This document shows positions 22,852 to 30,114 of a stretch of 33,879 bases of DNA, piece after piece. The stretch comes from a virus, in the IMG/VR virus record IMGVR_UViG_3300032242_003852, positions 1 through 33,879 of that record. One strand, written 5' to 3'. Within the stretch, counting starts at the first letter, position 1. Every line of letters begins with the position of its first letter. A program made the translations under genes and the position numbers. Below the pieces are notes generated by a model. It made no database searches, had not been told where the DNA came from, and saw only the letters and a program-made list of their open reading frames with translations.

Positions 22852-23463
22852 TTACTTTGCTCCTCGTAAAGAAAATATGTCGTTGACAATTCTGTCAATT
22901 CGATCGGACTTATTAAAGAACTTTCGAAGGTCGCTCTCGGCCACCTTCTTGCCCTCGGCCAACATGAAGGCGCCGGGTGTGGACGGTTCGGAAACAAAGT
23001 CCCAACAGATTAGCTGGAAATCGTCCTGAACGACCTGGTAGTCTCCTTCACGACGGGTGGATCCGACGCCTCTGGAGGAGATGCCCAGCTTGATTCCGGA
23101 TTCAATGAGGCTCTGCAGTATCTTTCCGGACGGCGTGTTGAGTATTTCAACCTTGCCCTTGACGACTCCATTCTCCATGACGGCCTCGCGAACGATGTGC
23201 GACACGTTCTTTAGGTTAACGACGGAATCGTCCGGATGGTCGAGCTCGCCGAGGGCGCGATTTTCAATGATGAATTTTTGATAATTTCTAACCTCACGCG
23301 ACAACACGGCGGTGGGATAAATTCTTCCGTTCTGATTGAGGGTGTCTGCCTTCTGCAGAATGCCGGACATGATTATCTTTCCGCCATTTCTCTCCTTGGA
23401 TTCATTGATCATGTCGGGAGTGTACTCAAAGGCATCCCAGTTATTTAATAAAACTTTTTCCAT
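22852..23463 (-). CDS. 21: Prohead maturation protease, T4 gp21-like (S77)
   Basis: At 203 residues it is close to T4 gp21 (212). Family marks are ADTLNQNGRIYPTAVLSREV, the catalytic His in GELDHP (H76) and the catalytic Ser in GISSRG (S129/S130). It is a serine protease of the herpesvirus-assemblin-like fold that cleaves scaffold, capsid and internal proteins at L/I-x-E sites during prohead maturation. The ATG at 23463 has AAGGAG upstream, and the stop is one base from the next start, so the genes are coupled. Several proteins encoded downstream (capsid, scaffold, small head proteins) carry matching sites, which supports the assignment. Confidence 0.95.
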   Translation of the reverse strand: MEKVLLNNWDAFEYTPDMINESKERNGGKIIMSGILQKADTLNQNGRIYPTAVLSREVRNYQKFIIENRALGELDHPDDSVVNLKNVSHIVREAVMENGVVKGKVEILNTPSGKILQSLIESGIKLGISSRGVGSTRREGDYQVVQDDFQLICWDFVSEPSTPGAFMLAEGKKVAESDLRKFFNKSDRIDRIVNDIFSLRGAK

Positions 23464-23464
23464 C

Positions 23465-24322
23465 TTATGGCTCCTTGCTTAGTAGCTCGTCGTGTAACTT
23501 TGAATACAACATGAAACGCGTGACCTTCTCGTCGTCGATGCAGGTCGTGTCTTCGGCAATCAGCTGCTTGAGCACGTCATCAAGCTTCTGCTCCACGTAA
23601 ATCCCGAGCTGTCCAGTTAAATTTTTATTATTAAAGATGCCTAACAGGTTGGATTTAATCTCAGAAATTCTATCGAGGATTATTTTTTGATCGTCCTTGG
23701 CGCTGGCAAAAACATACGACTTCATGAGCGCGCGCTGCGTCGGACCAAGAGAATCTCCATACTTCTCGTTCAGCTTCTTTGTCATGACCTTCATGACCAG
23801 ACGATCAGATCCCGGCGTCTCACTGCCCGGTGTGGGTTGAACTTCTTCTTTTTTCTCAGTGATCAACCACTCGTTTAAAAAATCCTCGTGGATAGCCAAG
23901 TTAGAGATGTTGACGTTTGATGAATTTTTTCTCCACTCATTAAAGAGCATGTGGACGGTGGCATAGGCCTTGTAATCACCGATGTGCCTGTCGTAAAAGT
24001 CCTCATCTTTCAACTTTTTGTCGATGGCAGCAACAAGTTTATCACGCTGTGCCTCTAATAAACGCGTATTTCTTGTCCGGGCTGCCGTCTTAACCTCCGA
24101 CATAATTGATGATGCAACTGTCGGACCACTAACTGTGGTCTTCACCAGAGAATTCATCAACCTGAATTCCTTGTAGAGCTCCGACCCGGGTTTAAAGTGC
24201 TCATTGACAAGGTTTAAGGCCTTTGAAGATTTTGACTCATCCCCATTGACGAGACCATCCGAGACCGCCCGCAGCAAAAATTCGTATATAAGACCAATAT
24301 TTTTTTTCTTGTTGTGTTTCAT
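23465..24322 (-). CDS. Conserved protein of the portal-protease interval (285 aa)
   Basis: The likely start is ATG 24322 (MKHNKKKNIGLIYEFLLRAV) with AGGA upstream; an in-frame TTG and two ATGs further up overlap the portal end. The protein is helical and charged, with a first block KNIGLIYEFLLRAVSDGLVN seen in proteins at the same place in other large T4-like phages, and later YKAYATVHMLFNEWRK. T4 encodes prohead core proteins gp67 and gp68 in this interval. A core or assembly role is therefore likely, but sequence identity to gp67/gp68 is not evident. There is no enzyme motif. It starts 11 nt after the portal stop and ends 2 nt before the protease start. Confidence 0.75.
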   Translation of the reverse strand: MKHNKKKNIGLIYEFLLRAVSDGLVNGDESKSSKALNLVNEHFKPGSELYKEFRLMNSLVKTTVSGPTVASSIMSEVKTAARTRNTRLLEAQRDKLVAAIDKKLKDEDFYDRHIGDYKAYATVHMLFNEWRKNSSNVNISNLAIHEDFLNEWLITEKKEEVQPTPGSETPGSDRLVMKVMTKKLNEKYGDSLGPTQRALMKSYVFASAKDDQKIILDRISEIKSNLLGIFNNKNLTGQLGIYVEQKLDDVLKQLIAEDTTCIDDEKVTRFMLYSKLHDELLSKEP

Positions 24323-24332
24323 GTCAGTCGTC

Positions 24333-27300
24333 CTATTCATCATTTTCGTCAACTTCAAACAAGTAATCTTCCTGCATGTCCTCTTTCAGGAGGACATTTT
24401 TCTCGTTGTTCATTCCAAAGTGTCTCGACATCTTTGACAGCGTGGCCAACATGTCGGTGGAGGGCTTGGGACGGGACACTACGTCGGCTTCATTCAAAGA
24501 AGGACTGATTACCGCATCCAGATCGAGCTTTCCGTGTGGATCTTTGAATGTGTCTTTACTGCCCAGCGTCTTCTTAAAATCGGGTCCCTTAGCTCCGCGG
24601 CTGATCTTACTGTTCAAGAACTTCCTGTGAGCGTTGTATTTTTGTCTTTGCCTATCGGATTGCGGATTGGCGCGGATTGGCGTGCCGTCTTTCTTGACCT
24701 TATTTCCCGATGTTAAAACCTGTTGCTCTTCATCCGCCATGTCACCGCCGGCGGTCACGGGTTCCTCAGGCTTTTCTTCTTTTTCAGGTTTTTCTTCGGG
24801 TTTTTCCTCAGGGGCAGCCTCAGGTGCTCCACCGGCGCCGCCGGGACCGCCTTCCGGTCCTTCCTCATTTTCTTCAGGTGTGGCGGCCTCCACCGCAGCG
24901 TCTGTCAACTTGTCGTCGATTCTTTCTTTTTCAATCGACTCAATCTGCTCGTCTGTTAGGCCTAAAATCTCTTTGCGGATGTATCGCTTGCTAACCATTC
25001 CCTCGGGAGCACTACCGGCGATGTCAAACCTTGATTTATAAAGTTCCAATTTTTGTTGCTGGGCTATTGTCGATGGATTCGACAACTTTAAATTAAACTG
25101 CAACAGCTCCTCACCGTCATATCCGTGTGAATACAGGTGAATCATTGCAATTTTATTGAGCTCGGCGATCATGGTCTTCTGGATGACTGAAATGGTTCTC
25201 GAGAATCTGATGTCCTCTTGCGCAAGGGTGCTCTTGGATGACAACATCTCATCATATCCGAGATAGGCCTTCGGAACCTTTAGGGCCGAAAATAGCTTCT
25301 TTTGAATGTACTGCACGTCCTCGACGGCTGCAGTGTTTTGACCACCCGCCAAGTTCTCGATCTTTGTGCCGGATTCACCGCCTCGTGTTGGGATGAAGTA
25401 GTCCTCATCGATCGATAGAGGATTGTAACGAAGGTCGACGCGGCCGGTTTGGTTATCAATGACCTGGTTCGTTCGCAGGGTCTTCTTGGCTTCTTCCAGA
25501 TAACGAGGAATTTCGTCGGGAGAAGCCGCACCAACGTCGATATAGAAGACGCGGCGGTCAGGTGCCCTAACGATGCGGTAAACCAACATGGCGTCCTCGA
25601 TAAGAATTAATTGACGCCAAATGCGACGCGCTGCCTCGATGAGCGAGGATCCATATGGCAAGAACATGTCATTACCAAGAAGTCTCATGTGGGCGACTTC
25701 CCAATTTTCCAGGGTACGATTTCCTAATGAAGTCCACCTGTATCTGACGGCGAATGGGTCGTTTCTATCAAAATTTTCTTCTCTTTCAATCTCATTGACG
25801 GGAATCGGAAAGCAGTTGATGACTCCGTACTGTGGTGAGACATCAACATATAGAAAAAAATCACCATACTTCGCGAGATTTCTTGCCCACGACCTAAGAT
25901 TGAATTCGACGTTCAGGACGTTATAAAAAAGGTCCTCAAGTATCTCTTTGACCTTCGAATTGTCGGAGTATATGTGCAGAACGCGACCCTTTTCATCTTG
26001 CGCGACGCATTCGTCAGCATATATGTCAAGGGCGGAAGCAATTTCCGGCGTATATTCCATCTCGCAATTATGAACAATAACAATACCTTGTGCGCCGATA
26101 TTGTCATCTTTCTTTGCCAGCGCGAAGTTGGAGTAATCTTTTACCTCAATGTCAAAGACGTCTTCTGTCTCATTTCTATCGACTACGGCAACCACTTTAT
26201 GGTTTTCGTAACCTGTCGAAAATTCTTTAAATGAATTAAAACCTTCCCACAGCAGACGCTTTCTAATTTTATATTCAGAAGTTTGCAATCTCTTGGAAAG
26301 AGATTTAATGGAATCGCCTTGCATAAATGCATCACAAATAGATTGGTAAGTTAAGCTTTTATCGGCATTTCCGTTCATCAGGCCTATCTGATCTTTTCTA
26401 TTCGCATTGAACCTGCCTGGCCTAAAGGTCTTATTGAATTTGATTCTTGAATTTCTAAGATTTTCTCTGTTTTTTTCTAAATTTTTGCTAAAATTTAAGC
26501 GCATATCTCCGTTGTCTTGCCAACGAGATTTCATGATCTCAGACTGTCTGGCGTGTTGAGACGGATCTAAAAATCTTAAATTATTAATCTTCGCGTGAAG
26601 AGACATGTGATCGTGTGCCAACATGATCTCAAGGTTTTTTGACGTGTTATCTTTTTGTCTAAAGTTTTTATGATGTACGTGCTCACCGGGCAGACATTCA
26701 CGACCTGCTATAGCCTCAGCGACAAGTACATGCTCAGGCTTCCAACCCCGGCGATGAGTTTGAACGTACCTGTATGGTGTGTTGAAATTTGAACGACTGA
26801 AACGCATTAAGGCAGTGCCTTCTTTCAAATCCTGGGCTTCAACATAAGTTCCATTCTTCAACATGAAACGATGGTCCGGCGTGCACCTAATTTCTGATCC
26901 ATCATCCAGCAGCACTGATACTATTTTTCTTTTCCCGTTGTGCTTTGCACCAGTTATTTTTGAAGAAACGACTGATTTATTGGCCACATCATACGAGAAG
27001 GTCATAATATCTCTCTCGCCGTCGTTCCATCTTCTAACCAGCTCATCAAGTCTACAGCAACCTGATTCGTCGTTTGTTGCGACGAGTGTGTCACCCGTGA
27101 AACAAAAATCCTGATACCTCATCAAACGTTCTGAGAGGTTGTAGGCGTTGCCTGTTATTGTGGCATATGTCGGTGACAGCGACTTCTGAAAAAGCATCGC
27201 ACCGGACGAACCATCCTTGTTTGGAACTGCCATGGTGGTGTCGGCGGTGCGAATTTTGCGCTTAACTACGGGGCCACTTCGGAACAACCTTGTTAAGCGA

Positions 27301-27335
27301 CGAAATAAACTTTCTTGTGTTTCTACTTTTGGCAT
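24333..27335 (-). CDS. 20: Portal protein, T4 gp20-like, interrupted by an intein
   Basis: The precursor has 1000 residues. Residues 78-423 are an intein, leaving a mature portal of 654 residues. The extein contains gp20 features: EMEYTPEIASALDIYADE just after the splice point, then LRSWARNLAKYGDFFLYVDV, then IWRQLILIEDAMLVYRIVRA with PDRRVFYIDVG, then QYIQKKLFSALKVPKAYLGY. The dodecameric portal is the head vertex through which DNA is packaged and to which the terminase docks. The C-terminal 160 residues are an extension: a Glu/Pro/Gly low-complexity linker (PEEKPEEKPEKEEKPEEP) and a basic then acidic tail. T4 gp20 has 524 residues. The ATG at 27335 has an AGAGGGA ribosome site. It lies between terminase and protease genes. 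Confidence 0.96.
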   Translation of the reverse strand: MPKVETQESLFRRLTRLFRSGPVVKRKIRTADTTMAVPNKDGSSGAMLFQKSLSPTYATITGNAYNLSERLMRYQDFCFTGDTLVATNDESGCCRLDELVRRWNDGERDIMTFSYDVANKSVVSSKITGAKHNGKRKIVSVLLDDGSEIRCTPDHRFMLKNGTYVEAQDLKEGTALMRFSRSNFNTPYRYVQTHRRGWKPEHVLVAEAIAGRECLPGEHVHHKNFRQKDNTSKNLEIMLAHDHMSLHAKINNLRFLDPSQHARQSEIMKSRWQDNGDMRLNFSKNLEKNRENLRNSRIKFNKTFRPGRFNANRKDQIGLMNGNADKSLTYQSICDAFMQGDSIKSLSKRLQTSEYKIRKRLLWEGFNSFKEFSTGYENHKVVAVVDRNETEDVFDIEVKDYSNFALAKKDDNIGAQGIVIVHNCEMEYTPEIASALDIYADECVAQDEKGRVLHIYSDNSKVKEILEDLFYNVLNVEFNLRSWARNLAKYGDFFLYVDVSPQYGVINCFPIPVNEIEREENFDRNDPFAVRYRWTSLGNRTLENWEVAHMRLLGNDMFLPYGSSLIEAARRIWRQLILIEDAMLVYRIVRAPDRRVFYIDVGAASPDEIPRYLEEAKKTLRTNQVIDNQTGRVDLRYNPLSIDEDYFIPTRGGESGTKIENLAGGQNTAAVEDVQYIQKKLFSALKVPKAYLGYDEMLSSKSTLAQEDIRFSRTISVIQKTMIAELNKIAMIHLYSHGYDGEELLQFNLKLSNPSTIAQQQKLELYKSRFDIAGSAPEGMVSKRYIRKEILGLTDEQIESIEKERIDDKLTDAAVEAATPEENEEGPEGGPGGAGGAPEAAPEEKPEEKPEKEEKPEEPVTAGGDMADEEQQVLTSGNKVKKDGTPIRANPQSDRQRQKYNAHRKFLNSKISRGAKGPDFKKTLGSKDTFKDPHGKLDLDAVISPSLNEADVVSRPKPSTDMLATLSKMSRHFGMNNEKNVLLKEDMQEDYLFEVDENDE
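26067..27104 (-). other. HNH-bearing intein in the portal (346 aa)
   Basis: The intein begins at C78 (CFTGDTLVATNDE, block A) and ends at H422-N423, followed by extein C424 (IVIVHN/CEMEY). Block B is RCTPDHRFML with the T-x-x-H motif; block F is VFDIEVKDYSNFALA. These are the residues needed for class 1 protein splicing. Inserted at about 195-255 is an HNH-type homing endonuclease (HVLVAEAI, then EHVHHKNFRQKDNTSKNLEI), followed by a helix-turn-helix-like segment at about 326-366. Spliced exteins give RYQDF joined to CEMEY. All splicing residues look intact, so it is probably active. The intein is more AT-rich than parts of the extein. Confidence 0.95.
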
Positions 27336-27402
27336 TTTAGAATCCCTCTATTCGTGAGAGCGGTCTAACTATTGTATTGCAATATACGAATATGATAACT
27401 TT

Positions 27403-27714
27403 TTATTTGCTCGACGGCGTTAATTCTATTACATGGTCCTCTTTCGGTGAGTGTGACTCCGGACTGCTAATCACGTCATCCAGAATTTTCTTGACCTTCT
27501 CGAGCTCGACATGAATGCTCGGGGCCACACCGGTCTCTTGAAACTTTAAAATGGATTTTTTTAAATCCATCGCAGGATCCTTGACTTGTTTTTCAATCTT
27601 TTCTTTTTCTTCTAACTGTTCTAATTCTACTTCAGCAGGAGATTTATCGGCCTCAACTGCCTCCCGAATTGATTCACGCAGCATGTACCTTAATTTAAGT
27701 GGAAGGTGTCTCAT
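27403..27714 (-). CDS. Small charged helical protein (103 aa)
   Basis: The start is placed at ATG 27714, preceded by a GAGG site six bases away; ATG 27726 is in frame but lacks one. It begins MRHLPLKLRYMLRESIREAV and is mostly predicted helix, with a Glu/Lys coiled-coil stretch (ELEQLEEKEKIEKQV). The N-terminal helix with I-R-E before Ala resembles the candidate protease-processed proteins in the head cluster. It lies between terminase and portal. There is no recognised family; a minor prohead or packaging factor is possible. Confidence 0.65.
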   Translation of the reverse strand: MRHLPLKLRYMLRESIREAVEADKSPAEVELEQLEEKEKIEKQVKDPAMDLKKSILKFQETGVAPSIHVELEKVKKILDDVISSPESHSPKEDHVIELTPSSK

Positions 27715-27748
27715 AACAGACCTCATTAAAAATATGTGAATTTAAATA

Positions 27749-29353
27749 TTACTTTAAAAGCCAATTTGACATATCAATGCCGCCATAATATCTTTTTACG
27801 ACGCTGTCGGAGGCAGGCTTTAAGGGATTTTTCACATCGATTGCCGGATTAGACCTATTACCGTGATATCCAAAATTCTTTGCAGGTAATAAAGTATTGA
27901 CGCTTCTTGCCGATGTCGAAATGGCGCCTAATAGGGCCAATTTGATATCACCATCGACAGATCCAGTGCCAAAGGCTACATCCACAAGCCATAGACCAAT
28001 TGCAAGGCTCATCACGAGGTCATCATTACTACCCTTCTTGGTCGTCGCCTTGCTGCCGGTCCAAACGAAGGTTTGCATTTCAGAATACAGTCTCTGTGAC
28101 TTCGACTTGACGATCTTGTTTCTTATTAACTCTTCTAACTTGGTCAGTATTTGAATTCTGCTCTTGGCCTGCGTCGAGAAACCTGGCACTTCATCCGGAT
28201 CAATTGGCTTATAATCATAGATTCCTCCGCGGGCAGAGGCATAATAAAGCCGAGGATATCCGGCATCCCGTAATTTAACGGCTGATGTATATCCAAAGGT
28301 GTTATTCTCCGGACATATTAATGCTGTGTTGTACTTCATGCCAAATTCAAACATTAAGTCTGCAAACCTATCAGGAGGTAATTTTCCTTTGTACTCGGCG
28401 ACGACGGAGCAATCATCTGGATCTATTACGTGAAATGTGGAACAGTCGGCACCATCGCCGCGGGCAATGTCAGCCGACATCACGTATTTTTTACCGGGAG
28501 AAGGATAACTCCAAATCCAAACATTTCTATCTTCTCCGGTTTTCTCCAGGGGAGACTCGATGGAAGTATGAAGATATTCCAGCTCGGAGGCCTGTAGGAA
28601 TGTCTCACCTGAGGAGATGAAGTCACAAAGAAACTCTTGGGATATCAACTTGGTCGCTAAACCCCTCGTCTCTTTTTTGAACCACTCTTCGTTGTGTTCC
28701 GGGTGGACATTCCAAGGAAGTTTAATCGGATTAAAATCGTTAATTCCGGCCTCGGAATCCACCCACAATTTGTGGTATTGTCCTCCAACGCCTTTTGGAG
28801 TTGACAGGATGATTGCTTTACCACCAGTCGATATCGTCGGGTACAGACCTGTCCAAACCTCTTCGAAGTTTCTAATGACGGCCGCCTCGTCCACAATAAG
28901 AAGCGATAAAGCCTCTGAACGACCCGCATCGTCCGATGTTGGAATGGCCGTTATGACGCTTCCATTCGACAGTCGAATGGATCGCATGTTCATTTCAAAC
29001 TTCGTCAACAGCATCCAGCTTGGAACTGATTGGAGTATGGCCTTTACCTTCTTGAGGAAGTTGATTGCCGTGTCGAGCTTGTTTGCTATAATCAGGATAT
29101 TCTTCGCCTTGTGAAAGAGCGCAAACCATGTAGCGTATCCTGCACAAATTGTGGATAATCCTAGCTGACGAGATTTCAGGACGATGTTGAAACGGTGGTC
29201 CTCAAATTGCCTGAGACAGTCATCCTGAAATGGATACGTCTCGAATGGAATTATTCCACGTGTCGCGTGGTGAATCTTCGTGTAATTTTTTATAAAATAA
29301 ACAGGATCTTTACCGCACCTAACTATTTCCCGTACCTGCTCTTCTTTTTTCAT
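27749..29353 (-). CDS. 17: Terminase large subunit, T4 gp17-like
   Basis: The 534-residue protein has both motor and nuclease domains. The P-loop is KSRQLGLST (residues 60-68), Walker B is LIVDEAAVI (D155, E156) and the coupling motif is IILSTPKG (S184-T185). The nuclease triad is D295 in SADIARGDG, E349 in ALICPENNTFG and D444/D445 in GSNDDLVMSLA. It translocates DNA into the prohead through the portal and cuts the concatemer. The usual Lys of the P-loop (GKT/GKS) is Leu here, with a Lys at the start of the motif, a variant seen in other gp17-type proteins. No clear ribosome site precedes ATG 29353, which is 9 nt after the stop of the upstream gene. No small terminase gene is evident nearby. 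Confidence 0.97.
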   Translation of the reverse strand: MKKEEQVREIVRCGKDPVYFIKNYTKIHHATRGIIPFETYPFQDDCLRQFEDHRFNIVLKSRQLGLSTICAGYATWFALFHKAKNILIIANKLDTAINFLKKVKAILQSVPSWMLLTKFEMNMRSIRLSNGSVITAIPTSDDAGRSEALSLLIVDEAAVIRNFEEVWTGLYPTISTGGKAIILSTPKGVGGQYHKLWVDSEAGINDFNPIKLPWNVHPEHNEEWFKKETRGLATKLISQEFLCDFISSGETFLQASELEYLHTSIESPLEKTGEDRNVWIWSYPSPGKKYVMSADIARGDGADCSTFHVIDPDDCSVVAEYKGKLPPDRFADLMFEFGMKYNTALICPENNTFGYTSAVKLRDAGYPRLYYASARGGIYDYKPIDPDEVPGFSTQAKSRIQILTKLEELIRNKIVKSKSQRLYSEMQTFVWTGSKATTKKGSNDDLVMSLAIGLWLVDVAFGTGSVDGDIKLALLGAISTSARSVNTLLPAKNFGYHGNRSNPAIDVKNPLKPASDSVVKRYYGGIDMSNWLLK

Positions 29354-29362
29354 GCGACACTA

Positions 29363-29773
29363 TTAAGCAAGCTGTACAATTGATTGACGTCTGTAGTATG
29401 CTGTCCTCTTGGGATTGTGAACGCCTAAGCCTATAATTTCCAATGAATCATTGGCGCCAATTTCTTTCATCTTTAGGCTCTTATAAGCATCTTCACCTTC
29501 GTGGAGCATCTCATTAACAATTTCATTGTACTGCTTTTTAATGCCATCGAGGGTCGTCTTGACGATGTTGGCTGATTCTGCAGCGTAACGTTGCTTCATC
29601 TCAATCATCTGCTTCTCAGTGGCAAAATTAACAACAGCGACATAAGAGACGGCCAACCTGTCCCCGTCAATAAATTTAACCTTAACTGACTGTAAATGTG
29701 AATTGCGAGTTGACGATCTGCCCCATGTAGTATCAATCACCTGCGCGAGGGCATTATAGTTAATTTTATTCAT
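29363..29773 (-). CDS. Conserved small protein upstream of terminase (136 aa)
   Basis: The start is ATG 29773 with GGAG eight bases upstream. The protein begins MNKINYNALAQVIDTTWGRS, has a beta strand pair (VKVKFIDGDRLAVSYVAVVN), a long helix pair (residues 50-100) and ends with SLEIIGLGVHNPKRTAYYRR. The closing NPKRTAYYRR pattern recalls small proteins of other T4-like phages of the environment, but no function is known to me. Its place before terminase is where a small terminase could sit, yet no helix-turn-helix is evident. An AT tract resembling the one at 17168-17183 lies upstream. Confidence 0.72.
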   Translation of the reverse strand: MNKINYNALAQVIDTTWGRSSTRNSHLQSVKVKFIDGDRLAVSYVAVVNFATEKQMIEMKQRYAAESANIVKTTLDGIKKQYNEIVNEMLHEGEDAYKSLKMKEIGANDSLEIIGLGVHNPKRTAYYRRQSIVQLA

Positions 29774-29814
29774 GATGGTCTCCAAACATAAATATATATG
29801 AACAAAATAACATT

Positions 29815-30114
29815 TTATTCAATTGATAGAGGTGGACGAGATGCCACTTTTTCTTTCATTTCTTCAGGTGTGGGACGCCATCCATCCGTCCAGTCATTAA
29901 TTCGCGGACCGACTGTGTCATTATAACATGACTGGCAACATGCAAATTTAAGATAGGAAGTCTCGTCTTCAGGTGAGTAGAAAGCCACCTCACACAGTGG
30001 GCAAAACAATGGAACGACTTCTGAATCTTCTGCTGGTTTGACGATATAAAAGTCATGCTTGTGTAGCATTATTTTTCTATTGCCGACGTAATCCTGCCAT
30101 TCGCTATCTTGCAT
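29815..30114 (-). CDS. Small zinc-knuckle protein (99 aa)
   Basis: It starts at ATG 30114, overlapping the end of the recombination nuclease gene by 11 nt, so translation is probably coupled. Two cysteine pairs, C38/C41 (FCPLCEVAF) and C60/C63 (CCQSCYND), suit one zinc ion. The C-terminus is a WRPTPEEMKEKVASRPP tail. Small zinc-ribbon proteins of this type occur in phage genomes without known function. Nucleic-acid or protein binding is likely but unproven. Confidence 0.75.
   Translation of the reverse strand: MQDSEWQDYVGNRKIMLHKHDFYIVKPAEDSEVVPLFCPLCEVAFYSPEDETSYLKFACCQSCYNDTVGPRINDWTDGWRPTPEEMKEKVASRPPLSIE

Noticed and set aside
22851-22997. Upstream extension of the beta-rich 132-residue protein into the protease gene
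   Set aside because: The added residues are the out-of-frame shadow of the protease; ATG 22850 has its own ribosome site.
29787-29800. AT tract upstream of 29773 as a promoter
   Set aside because: It resembles the tract at 17168-17183, but the gene has a normal SD and the tract would leave almost no leader; evidence is too thin for a feature.
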